From positions 5,460,510-5,524,509 of the forward strand of contig NC_061063.1 of assembly GCF_021917145.1 (NCBI RefSeq): a stretch of DNA of 64,000 nucleotides, written 5' to 3'. Each line of letters begins with the position of its first letter. Position 1 is the stretch's first letter. The position numbers and the translations under genes were made by a program. Below the pieces are notes generated by a model. The model was not told the DNA's origin. It saw nothing but the letters and a program-made list of their open reading frames with translations, and ran no database searches. The DNA is from Hypomesus transpacificus. Taxonomy: Eukaryota; Chordata; Actinopteri; Osmeriformes; Osmeridae. Below, piece by piece: positions 29,909-40,068 of this stretch.

Positions 29909-31231
29909 CTATCTATGCATCGCCCACTCCAATGACTCAGGCTAGAATGCGGTCCCTCTGTCCATTAAGACATATCATTAGATAACCCCTCCCTTCTGTC
30001 TTCTCATTTGTCCGCTCTGATGCAAATGCTTCCGCTCAACCTCCCAAGTGTGTGATCAGCTCAGATATCTTACTACGTGTCATACTACAAGTTCTCCTTT
30101 AGAGTGTGTACATAAGGGGGGCTACCCGCCCCTGGACAGAGCTGCTGCCGCCCTGTCACCCAAACCTAGCACACCCGAGTTCACCCATCAGCTATACCTA
30201 TTCACCTGGTGCTATGACTGGCTGAACCAGGTGTGCTCCATTTGGGTCAGGAAGGGGACTGGGGGTTGGTCACCCCAGTCACACGTGTGTGTGTGTGTGT
30301 GTATATAAGAGCTTTCTGTGTTGTAGCTACAGTCCACATGCTTTCTGTGTGCCTTCTCCTCTCTGTGCGTCGTTTTCCCACCGCGTGGTAGTGTGGTGGT
30401 GTGACGCACGGGAGTTCACCTCCTGTGTCCAAGGTGGTGGTGTGACCCCCCCCCCTAATCCTCTCCATCTGTGCTGTTGTTGCCAGGTGGTCCAGGAAGC
30501 CTACAACAAGTTCACTGAGGAGTCCACCTCACAGTCCACCTGGGACAACCCTACGGAGAGCACCGAGGTCACCATCAAGGTGAGCTGCTGTAACAGAGGT
30601 GGTTTGAGGACTGGGATGAGTGCTTCCCTTTCCTTTTTTTTGTCCCACTGGAGCTCGGTCTGAATCTGTAGGAGCACAAAGTGTTTCACATGAAATATTC
30701 ATGTTCCTGCCCGCTGACGTGGATCCTCTCTCTCCCCTCCCCCAAAACACACACATGGACACACTGTCTCAACACACACATATATATGCGCACATACACA
30801 CACTCTCTCTCTCTCCCTCTCAGGGTCTGGAGGTGTCCAAAGGCGGGCGCTACCACACCTTCTCCGACAAGAACTTCCTTGAGATGAGTGACTCAGGGGT
30901 GGAGTTTAACTCTGCTGCTCTGCCATTAGACAGCGACACAGATGTCCCCCACACCTACAACTTCCACCTTGACTCTGACAGCATTGCCGCTACTGTTGTT
31001 GCCGAGGGTGACCTGAGTGCCAACCAGAACAATGACTCCGCCACGAGTACCATTGGGAGCCCCGCGGCGCAGCCCGACGCCGCCCCCGACGGAGACCTGA
31101 TGGGGACCGCCACGCCGGAGAACACACCCAGGAGAGGTGACCTGGAAGCAGGCTCACCGAAAGCAACGGAGGTGGTCGATGAAGCTCCAGCTCCAGAGGC
31201 TGGAGACCAGGCAGCTGCAGAAAGCACCTGA
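25424..31231 (+). CDS. Unrecognised type I membrane receptor with three cysteine-poor Ig-like domains
   Basis: I do not recognise the gene. Coding exons in phase: 25424-25469, 25880-25900, 26088-26357, 26666-26965, 27144-27431, 27696-27874, 30487-30579 and 30824-31231, giving 534 aa. Residues 1-19 ([18 protein letters not shown]) are a signal peptide. Three phase-1 exons each encode one Ig-like V-type unit (about 23-112, 113-212 and 213-308), each with a strand-F motif (DEGTYVI, DEGSFTI, DSGWFTV) in which the usual cysteine is absent. Only Cys114 and Cys208, both in unit 2, occur outside the membrane; two N-glycosylation sequons (NQT, NQS) are also in unit 2. A transmembrane helix at about 314-340 with [10 protein letters not shown] is followed by a basic stretch ([11 protein letters not shown]). 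The acidic tail contains YNKF and YHTF, possible sorting motifs, but no clear ITIM or ITAM. One-domain-per-exon phase-1 structure is typical of Ig receptors. Ligand and function are unknown. Confidence 0.8.
28625..29002 (+). other. Possible alternative exons of the Ig-receptor tail
   Basis: A 25-base exon candidate at 28625-28649 (strong pyrimidine tract and acceptor; donor TTG then GTGAGA) would add DPQTEPFI after the membrane exon and end in phase 1. A second candidate starting at 28951 after a pyrimidine-rich acceptor is open in exactly that phase and reads to a TGA at 29001-29003, giving a short tail ending HGDMNMT. Together they would make an alternative, shorter cytoplasmic tail. This rests on splice signals and phase alone. 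Confidence 0.3.
28810..28837. repeat. Poly-C tract (28 C)
   Basis: An uninterrupted run of 28 C in the last large intron of the Ig-receptor gene, between the two candidate alternative exons. Confidence 0.95.
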
Positions 31232-31560
31232 GAGCCACAAGGAACCCCAGAGGTTTCTTCATCCTCAACATTCACACCACACACATTCTGACAATCTGCC
31301 ACTCAGTCCCAAAACTCTGCTTAGCTCCCACCACCCATCCCCTTAACCTCTGGTTACTGCTCATTAGTGTCAACACATGATCATCCATGACGGTTACCAT
31401 ACACTGTACTCAAATATCAATCACTGACACACAAACACACAGAGACACATGCAAGAAGCTTGCCTCTGGTGCAAGATAAAGTATCCGTTTGTGGCATAGC
31501 TGCATAACAGTTCTAACGTGCTTCTGACCAAGAAATAAAGCAAAGAAAATTGAACAGATT
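31232..31560 (+). other. 3' untranslated region of the Ig-receptor gene
   Basis: The stop codon at 31229-31231 is followed by about 300 noncoding bases and an AATAAA at 31534-31539. A transcript end near 31555 is inferred. Confidence 0.65.
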
Positions 31561-34500
31561 AATTCTGTGTATAATGGATAAATGCATGCATCTCCTTAAG
31601 ACTAGAAGCAGACATTTCCTCCTCAGTAGAGTAAAAAGAGGCCACTCTTAATCTATAATGACTGCACAGACTGCATGTAAGCCACTCACAGAAGACTTAT
31701 AGGCGCCAAGTTGTCAGAGGGAATATGCCTGACACAGTAGAGCTTAGAGAACCATACAGTGCAGGACAAAGAGTAAACCAGGGCCATATGGTCCCTTTAC
31801 AGTCATTCAATACGCCCTGCAACTCATCAGCTCCTGCAGCCAGCCACAGGAAACGCTTGTCTCAGCAGCTACAGAATTGGGAATGACCCCCCCCCCCCAC
31901 CCACTCTTCCACCACTAAGCTCTCTCTTCTTCCCTTCAATTGATACAAGCACACAGATTAAATAACTACACCATTCAAGAGGCAGTTTAGCTGGTGGTGG
32001 GGGTCATCTGTACCCCTGTCAGACCTTTACAAGGTGTGAAAACGTCAACCATGTATGACTCATTTTCTGCACCACAGAAGAGACAGAAAATATTTAAATT
32101 GTATTCTGAATTTCATTCTTATCCTGAAACATTCAACACCTCACAACCCATCCCTCCCTTACACACAACCCCAACATTATGTTTTACTGATTAACCTTTA
32201 GAAAAATAGCCCTGGAAACTCCCTGTTCTAGAACTTGCATTGGAAACCAGAATGTATTTGATGGACTGTACTGGCTACACCCTGAGATGAGTTGTTGAGA
32301 GAAATTACTTGCATGAATTGAATCCTCCATCTTTCACTCTCTTTCAAATACTTTCCCAAAACAAACTGAGCTTTGAGTCGATAACATTGAACAACGAAAC
32401 CCACCCTCCTTCTGAGAGACTCAGAAGTAATCAAAGGAGATGGATTAGGAGTTCCCAGAGCCAGTGGACTGAACACACAGACATACCTGTCTCACACATA
32501 CAGACTAAACAAACCCTCAAGGGGAAGGGGAACAGAAAGATCCAGATTTTTAAGACTCAATCAACTAGCTTTTCAATAGGAAATTTCAACTGAAAACCAT
32601 CAAACTGAAATGATGGAACTGACACAGCTCCCGAGTCCATTCCCTTCAGCATCCAGGTCAATAGTTGGCCCTCACATTAGTAACCCTACACTGATCATAG
32701 TCTGCTTACCTTCTGTGATAATGCTCAGATGTCATGTTGGAACAAACTGAAGATGTCCATGATGGCCAGTGAGGTCAGGAAGAAAGGCAGGCCAACACTG
32801 GCTGTGTCAGGGGGAAAAAGCACAAACTGTTCATATTATTAATATTATAGCAGCTTATATAGGCCCTATATATGTATATAAACACATTCAGCAAAAAATT
32901 ATTATTTCCACTATGTTTCATATTTCGATTAGTTTAATTTATTGTTATTAAAATAATCTGAAAAGGCTACATGAGAAGAAGGTAAACATATTGTGTGAAA
33001 GTTAGACTACCACTAGTGTACAGTACATGACTTGATTATAATGTCAATGGTTTTTAGTATCCTGATTTTGTAGAAGGATGAATTGAACAATATGATAGAT
33101 TATATGAATTTGTAATGCTACAGACCTAAAAGACTGATTGGGATTTATAAAGGGTGAATATGATGGTGGTGATGAAAAGTCCCTTAGATCTTTTTGTACA
33201 CTTCTGTACATCAGGTAACAATCAAGGCTGCACTCCAATACAGAAATGCTACTCCCTTCAAGCACCTGTCCTACTTACTTTCCACAGATCTGTCCTAAAC
33301 ATTCATGTTGGACCAATGAGGAGCAATAAACACTTACCTCAGGTCTGTTTAGGGAATATGGAAAGAAATGGACTTTTCTTGAATGGTGTGCAACCCTATT
33401 TTATATAAGGTTATTTTGGAATGTAGCCTACATGATATTTCTCCACGCCTACAGTTTAGCCAATTGAAGAAATCATTATTGAATATAGCAATATCAGTGC
33501 TGTATGAGACTTCATACAAACACAGGGTAAAAAAAAGATAGAAAAGTGAACATATTTAAGCCCAAACTACACTGACCTCCCTTCCACACTCATGTACATA
33601 AATATATACTGCATGCATATTGCCCCCAAACACTTCTTACTGCAAAGCTTATGCTAGATTTTATATCCCACAACTGCAGCATCTTTCTCTCACTATATCA
33701 TCTATTGCGACATCCACCACCACTACTACTAGCCCTCTATTGCTAATCTTGAGCTTCTTTCCTCGTGTGATATCCTGTCATTCTCTAGCTTTAGTGTAGC
33801 CTATCCCAGAGTTACTGCTGCATGCATGACCCATAGATTGCCTGTGAGGCAGCACGGGATAACTATATTTGAATTGCACTGTCGATCTTGACATTGTCTG
33901 TCCAGGAGGTATTTTCATTGTCAATATTTACCATTGACAAAGACTGGGATGATGTACCCTGCTTAAATGCACGCACCATTCTGTCACAAGGATGGGACCA
34001 TTCGTAGCATGGGCTAAAAATAAATCTCGTTTTTTAATTTTACAAAAGAAAGCAGATGGGAGAAGTCGGTAACAAAAGGTTGAAGACATGGAGAGGAGGG
34101 GTGTGGGTTATGGAGTAATACATAAAGTATTCTAAATTGGTTCTTAATCCCTGTGCTGCAGGCAGTATCTTCACCTCCGCTAATGTAATTTTCATTTGTG
34201 TTTTGTTAATTAATCAATTATATCCAGCTGCCATTATTTAAACCTGCTGGTTCATTTTGTTACTGGGCTTTGTGTGCTGTGCCAAGAATGAGTATATTTT
34301 TATGTCAGTCTTGTCAATAATGGTTGCTACATTATTGAGTCCTGCACTCATTGGTCAAGAATGTTTGCTGAAGGTAAGAAAACCTTTAAATGGTGACAGA
34401 ACGAACATTTAAAGTATACACTACTTCATTTACTTCATGATTGTCTTTGCATTGGCTGTTAATACACATTGAACGGACAGGTTTGTTTGATTGACTGCAG

Positions 34501-34940
34501 TGGAAAAAAATCTATCTATTCAGGACTCAGTCTCATGCTCAGCCAATAAATCACGTTATGGGTGAAGGCTTCTCCTTTTTGTTTCATTTTGATGTTTTTT
34601 TAAGATTTCATAGAATGGAACCAAGTATTTGACCTGTTTTATGATTTCGTCTGACTTTTGAAGTTCACAGCAGATAGGCTGCAAACTGGTAATGATTGAC
34701 TTTTATAATACTTCTCTACATGAACAAGCAATGCCTTTGAATGCTAGAAATATCTCAAGATTAACTATTTACTCTGTTATACCTTTTCGCATCATGCACA
34801 GACTTTTTGTAATGTTTTTCTTTCCTTTCTGCGAAAAAAAAAGATAATAAAATAATTTTGAAGAGACAGCGTGACAAGTGATCCAGTGCCATGTGTTTGG
34901 TTTGTGGGCTATTTCAAAACAAACAGTTATATCATGCTCA
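31561..34940. other. AT-rich intergenic region
   Basis: Mostly AT-rich with scattered short open frames that show no family signature. The one stretch with exon-like structure is on the - strand at 32710-32801 and is listed separately. I see no other gene. Confidence 0.5.
32710..32801 (-). other. Candidate orphan exon encoding a short hydrophobic C-terminus
   Basis: Read on the - strand, a pyrimidine tract and CAG acceptor (32802-32815) precede 92 bases ending at a GTAAGC donor (32704-32709). One frame reads SVGLPFFLTSLAIMDIFSLF then QHDI and stop at 32725-32727; the other two frames are closed sooner. The peptide looks like a final membrane helix or GPI-type C-terminal signal. I found no partner exon upstream on the same strand, and the stop lies before the donor. 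It may be a real last-coding exon of an unrecognised gene, or chance. Confidence 0.25.
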
Positions 34941-34943
34941 AGC

Positions 34944-35240
34944 GTTTCAAGTTTCAAGCTTTTATTGTCAGGTGCTCAGAACAACACAAGGTCAGACTGG
35001 GCTCTGAAATTCTTGGGACGGGACAACGCAAAGCAACCTGGCATAACATAACATATAAGTACTAAGAAGTACTAAGCTAAAGTTAAATACAAAATATAAT
35101 GATAATAATAAACATCCTAATATAAAAATAGTATGCAATATACAATATACTAGACCTCTAATACACATAATGACCTATACTAACCTTATAGACCAATACT
35201 GACCTAAGACAAGACCAATACTAACCTAAGACTAACCTAG
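34944..35240. repeat. Interspersed repeat (TTTTATTGTC ... TGAAATTCTTGGGAC type)
   Basis: The string TTTCAAGCTTTTATTGTCAG, followed by ACACAAGGTCAGACTG and CTGAAATTCTTGGGAC, matches a sequence I know as recurrent in fish genomes; I cannot name the family. It is followed by short ACTAACCTAAGACC-like imperfect repeats up to the transposon end at 35273. Confidence 0.5.
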
Positions 35241-35872
35241 TTCAAGTGTATGGAAACCAATGTTTTCATTCTTTAAAGGGGCAATTGACTGTTTTTTTGG
35301 GGTATTTCACACTGTTCCTTAAGGTCTCCGAATAGGGTATGTAACATTGGTTGGGTTGAAAATGGCCCGGGTGCTGTTCTATGCCCTCTGACAGATCCTC
35401 TGAAATGTTCCCGGGAAAAAACACTAGCTTTTCTCCTTTTATGGTATGCTCATTAATATTTAGATAAGCTGCGCGCTGATTGGTTGGTTATCAACGAGTG
35501 AAGCTGGGAGCAAAAACGCAACACGGCCAACAGCAGCACTCGCTGAAACACCAAAGTTGGAGACTTGAAATAAAAACGCGCAAATAAATCTATTGTGTCT
35601 ACACAACACTGTTTTCAAAAGATTGACTATATATCATTTGAAATGATAACATTACTTGTTTCCACTTCTGTTGTTGAAGCAAACTGGATGGAACTTAGGT
35701 GGGTAGAACGTTAGGCTACAGCTTAGCAACCAAACCATATCCTGATTCTACTCGGCTTCAGTTAGTTAGCTAGGCTAGCTCTAGATATCTTGCTGTAAAA
35801 TAACATGACAAAGATCTGGACAAACATGCATCGTGAATTGTAGATTTTCATTACACAGGTTATTTCAGTAGG

Positions 35873-36507
35873 AGCTAAATCTTTTTTTGCGTTTTGGACG
35901 TCCATATGGACGTCCATAGACTGACGGCGATGGCTGCTGATCTTTGCATGGATGGACGGACGGCGATGCTGTTCAGAGTGCCGTCCATAGAGGGAGCATA
36001 TATTTTGGACGGCGTCATAGCCGTCCATATGGACGGCGATGCTGTTCAGAGTGCCGTCCATAGAGGGAGCAGATATTTTGGACGGCGATGGATTAGCAGG
36101 GACGTCCCTCGTGCCGTCCATAGAGGGAGCAGATATTTTGGACGGCATCATAGCCGTCGATATGGACGGCGATGCTGTTCAGAGTGCTGTCCATAGAGGG
36201 AGCATATATTTTGGACGGCGATGGATTGAATGTTTAGCAGGCTGTTGAGCTAACAGAACTGCCGAAGGCTACCATAGCATGTAGCTAGCTTCATTAACTT
36301 TGGATGACTCAATCTTTTGTCAAGTTAATTTGTATGAATTGCATGTTAGTGCAATATTTACGCCTTTATTCTGTTTTTTTTACATAATCAGCAGTATGAT
36401 CTCATGACAATATAGACTTGAAAAACAATATGTTATGGTTTGGGTTTGCCTATAGGCTACATTTATTTTAATTATTTCGAGAATTGTTAATAAAGACTCA
36501 TTTAAAA
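35873..36507 (+). repeat. Left arm of a 635-bp inverted repeat with a palindromic minisatellite
   Basis: This arm matches the complement of 37179-37813 at about 98-99% by eye. Its outer half is a composite minisatellite of units such as GCCGTCCATAGAGGGAGC plus ATATTTTGGACGGC. It includes perfect palindromes GGACGTCCATATGGACGTCC at 35896-35915 and CCGTCCATATGGACGG at 36021-36036. Its inner half is AT-rich single-copy-like sequence. Open frames reading MDGDAVQSAVHRGS-type repeats come from the units and are not taken as genes. Confidence 0.9.
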
Positions 36508-37178
36508 TGTTAACATTGTGTTATGACCCTATGAAATACATTGCCATTTAGGTCTTTTAAACCGTCAGTTTAAAGTGTTTTATGGGTGGATTTGAAGCCA
36601 CCAGTCAGTAGCTCCAATCTTGCGCACGAACTTTGCGCACGGAGACAAACGCAAAACAACAAACACTCGCTTGGAGCGGAGACCAATGCAAAACACAATA
36701 CGATGTGTTGAGCCAAACCAAAGCCGTCAAAGGCTACCATGAATGTAGCTACAGCAACCGTGGATGACTCAATAAGTTTTGTCACGTTATTTTGTATTAA
36801 TTGCATTTAAGTGAAGGCTATATATTTACGCCTTTATTTTATTTTTAACATACAAAAGTAGGCCAATCAACAATATAATCTCATGACAATACAGACTTGA
36901 AAAACAATATGTTATGGTTAGGGTTTGCCTAGATATAGGCTACATATATTTTAAATATTTCGAGAATTGTTAATAAAGACTCAATTAAGATTTTAACATT
37001 GTGTTATGACCCTATGAAATACATTGCCCTTTAGGTCTTTGAAGCCGTCAGTTTAAAGTGTTTTATGGGTGGATTTGGAGCCACCAGTCAGTAGCTCCAA
37101 TGTTGCGCACGAACCACTTTGAGCGGAGACAAATGCAAAACGTAATAGCCTATGGGCCTAACACTCCAAATTTTAAAA
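36508..37178. repeat. Spacer of the palindrome with a diverged third copy of the inner module
   Basis: The 671 bp between the arms contains a direct, diverged copy of the arm's inner module. The text from GTGGATGACTCAATAAG near 36760 to about 37110 parallels TTTGGATGACTCAATC near 36300 to about 36640, including TTATGGGTGGATTTG and CACCAGTCAGTAGCTCCAAT in both. The module therefore exists in three copies: two direct and one inverted. Confidence 0.8.
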
Positions 37179-37813
37179 TTTTAAATGAGTCTTTATTAAC
37201 AATTCTCGAAATAATTAAAATATATGTAGCCTATAGGCAAACCCAAACCATAACATATTGTTTTTCAAGTCTATATTGTCATGAGATCATACTGCTGATT
37301 ATGTAAAAAAAACAGAATAAAGGCGTAAATATTGCACTAACATGCAATTCATACAAATTAACTTGACAAAAGATTGAGTCATCCAAAGTTAATGTAGCTA
37401 GCTACATGCTATGGTAGCCTTCGGCAGTTCTGTTAGCTCAACAGCCTGCTAAACATTCAATCCATCGCCGTCCAAAATATATGCTCCCTCTATGGACGGC
37501 ACTCTGAACAGCATCGCCGTCCATATGGACGGCTATGATGCCGTCCAAAATATCTGCTCCCTCTATGGACGGCACGAGGGACGTCCCTGCTAATCCATCG
37601 CCGTCCAAAATATCTGCTTCCTCTATGGACGGCACTCTGAACAGCATCGCCGTCCATATGGACGGCTATGACGCCGTCCAAAATATATGCTCCCTCTATG
37701 GACGGCACTCTGAACAGCATCGCCGTCCGTCCATCCATGCAAAGATCAGCAGCCATCGCCGTCAGTCTATGGACGTCCATATGGACGTCCAAAACGCAAA
37801 AAAAGATTTAGCT
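37179..37813 (-). repeat. Right arm of the 635-bp inverted repeat
   Basis: Reverse complement of the left arm over the same 635 bp. The outer boundary is GATTTAGCT at 37805-37813, matching AGCTAAATC at the left edge. In the 100-codon frame that crosses the minisatellite, the two arms differ at only two residues, which shows how little they have diverged. Confidence 0.9.
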
Positions 37814-38171
37814 GCCTCTCGGTTATTTATTGGAATGAAACACAGTCAGGAACATGAATCAACGTTAGCCCCATTGCCAAAAACTAGGCTAAATTATCAC
37901 ACATTCTATGCTCTTGCGTCAACTAGCAAGCCAAACTTGTTTACATGCCTACAGTCTAGGTGTTACTAGTAACAGTTAGTAGCAATGCTAACGTATCCTG
38001 TATCTAAAACCTGCCTTTCTCCAGTTCTTTCAAATAGATTACCTAGACAGGCGTTAGCAATAAGCAGCTAGTCTAGCTAGAGTCATTTGATGTGTGTAGA
38101 AACGTATTTAGCATTCTACCTGGTATGCTATACAGGAAACGTTAGCATTGCTAATAACTGTTAGCACAACA

Positions 38172-38461
38172 TCATACTGTCCTTATAGCTTGCGGTTGCA
38201 ATGAGCATACGGTTGGAACAGCACCTCTTTCCAGGTTCAGCTTCCTAGCATATCCTGCTTGAAATTGTCCAAGGTTGTCAAAACTGTCTTGGGTGAAATG
38301 TTCAGAGCAAATGAATGATTGAGTGTCGAACTTCGCCGGAATCTTCTCGTAGACAACAGCAGCCATGCCTGTTGAATGTTTGGCTCCTTGGGAAGACTGT
38401 GAGTGTTAGCCTTCCCTGTACAGCCTGGAACACAGCATTTACGACCGTGGTCCATTTTCAA
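38172..38461 (-). pseudogene. Frameshifted THAP domain of a transposase-related gene
   Basis: Two overlapping - strand frames together cover one THAP zinc-binding domain (C2CH type). The first (38461 down to about 38375) carries the N-terminal cysteine pair in KCCVPGC and the conserved Trp in QQAW. The second (38366 to 38172) carries the Cys-x2-His pair in SFICSEHF and the terminal AVPT box. The frames differ by a shift near 38360-38375, so the domain cannot be read through as it stands. A GTATGC donor-like sequence follows AVPT, so this was probably a first exon. It lies inside the transposon and points inward from the right end. No catalytic part was found. Confidence 0.75.
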
Positions 38462-38630
38462 TATCCTTGTTATAATTCAAAACGTTCTTCTTTGTAATTC
38501 CTTATAAGTAGCCTACACAGAGCAGCGCGCAGCTAAACTAGTATCGGAGATAGACGCTACCTCTGGCTGGTCTGGATGTAAATTCTGGGGCGTGACAAAG
38601 ATACAGACCAGAGCCAATAAGAGGGCGATC

Positions 38631-38652
38631 ACCGGTCCTACGTAGGACCGGT
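38631..38652. repeat. Perfect 22-bp palindrome in the transposon's right end
   Basis: The 22 bases at 38631-38652 equal their own reverse complement (ACCGGTCCTAC on each strand). It sits between the THAP remnant and the right terminal repeat. It could be a dimeric protein-binding site or a hairpin; function is unknown. Confidence 0.9.
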
Positions 38653-38824
38653 GGCTTTGTTGAAAAGCTAGCGTTTTACAGCCAAATTTTTTCTTTTTGA
38701 GATTTGAATAGGAAAGAGGTGTCAATGGACTTTTATATTCACGGTATGTTCAGTTTACCCTCCGAACTGTCGTTTTTCAACAATGACGAGGTAAAATCGG
38801 TTTTGCAGTCAATTGCCCCTTTAA

Positions 38825-40068
38825 ACACGAAATAATCATGGTCTACTACACTACACCAGATACTCGGCAACTACTGCTGACTGTGTTTAGATCCTACCGC
38901 CTGAGTTGTCAGCCATCCGGCGTGAGGAGGAAGTGGCGTCGATTCTCGCGCAAGGAAGCACAGACTGGCGCGCCAATTTTCAAAGAACTTCCTGGGAGAA
39001 AAGGACGCAAAAACTGCCGGGAGCTCGCAAACAATTAAGTACGATCCATTCTTTTTCAGATTGCAAATTATTTCACTACTTAAATCATGCTCAAGAGATG
39101 CACTGTCAATAACAGTTAACGTCGTGTTTTAGGCAGTAAATGATCATGAAAATGAACGGAATTTAACTCTTGCCTTATTGTCAAGCCTATGACTCACTGC
39201 CACAATGCACTGTGGAACTTGTTAGCTAGCTGTCCGCGCTACATCTTTATGGGACTGGTTTATCCAGCTGTTAAGAGTGACTTCTATACATATCACTTCA
39301 ACAGAAAAAGTACTATTTTCTGGTTTGCATTAACTGTAATATCAGGGATAACATTGTCTGTGTTCCTGTAGCAAAATCAGTCTGGAGGAATACGTTTATT
39401 TTAACAAGAGCCGTCGTCATCGCGCGAGTTTACACTGACGTGTGAGACATTGAGCACATGCCAGCTAGCTGCACAATGAACATACCTGGAAATACTATAG
39501 TAGTTTACTATTAACTTGATGACAGTCCAGATAACATCCAGATGAGTCAGTTTGTCAATACAAGAGAACATGTTGCCGAAGCAGTAGGCCTAGTAGTCTA
39601 TTCTCAATGATTATCAGTATTGTAATGAACGCTCTAAATATCCAGTGTATTATAGAAACACTGTACATCTTATAATTTGCTTGTGTCTTCCAGGTCACTA
39701 CAAAATCCTTCCGGATTGTCATTTAGTGGCTCTGCAGGTTACCTTTAACACTGAAATGTTTATCACAGTGTCCAGGACAGCAAACAGTTAGTAGACATAT
39801 AGTGCTAAATGACTAAATGTAAATGTAAATATAGTACTTAAATTGGCAAGTTGATAGATTGTCAAAGATCATTTATTATAATAGTTTACACAATAGAACA
39901 AGTTTTAATGTCCACATATGCTGTCTAGGACACTCATTTCCCCCTGTTTGTCAGCCACTTCGCACATACACTGACAGAGACAGAACAACCATGACTGTTT
40001 AAGTCTACCTGAGACCATACCTAGTCAATTATTGGCGGTGACGGGGAGGACGTTGCTGGTTGGTCACC
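38825..40068 (+). promoter_or_regulatory. tcf19: tcf19 upstream region with candidate promoter
   Basis: A CpG-richer block at about 38900-39035 begins about 80 bp after the transposon end. It contains GGCGCGCC at 38967-38974, an E2F-type core, and TTCAAA at 38979-38984, the complement of the cell-cycle motif TTTGAA. A donor-like AATTAA then GTACGA lies at 39032-39041, and a good acceptor (CCCCTGTTTGTCAG) ends near 39953, so a noncoding first exon here is plausible. Short open frames at 38838-39112 show no family features. A SINE-tail-like GACTAAATGTAAATGTAAAT lies near 39810. Promoter assignment is inferred. Confidence 0.4.

Larger units (their letters stand above)
35273..38824. mobile_element. 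Kolobok-like DNA transposon (TTAA duplications, 15-bp TIRs, THAP remnant)
   Basis: TTAA at 35273-35276 and TTAA at 38821-38824 flank perfect 15 bp terminal inverted repeats, AGGGGCAATTGACTG at 35277-35291 and its complement at 38806-38820. The element itself is 3544 bp. Near the right end, on the - strand, is a broken THAP DNA-binding domain; inside is a 635 bp inverted repeat. TTAA duplications together with a THAP domain are the hallmark of the Kolobok superfamily; piggyBac also uses TTAA but lacks THAP. No DDE transposase core is visible, so the copy is non-autonomous or a deletion derivative. Superfamily assignment is inference from the duplications and the THAP domain. Confidence 0.8.

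Noticed and set aside
35762-36248. Repeated peptide frames (MDGDAVQSAVHRGS type) in both palindrome arms
   Set aside because: The frames follow the minisatellite unit, exist on both arms because the arms are complements, and lack any recognisable domain or splice sites.
35273-38824. piggyBac family assignment for the transposon
   Set aside because: TTAA duplications fit, but the THAP remnant and the lack of any piggyBac-type coding sequence favour a Kolobok-like element.
38838-39112. Two overlapping + strand frames of 66-68 codons just right of the transposon
   Set aside because: No domain and no splice support; the CpG-rich composition fits a promoter or leader of tcf19 better.
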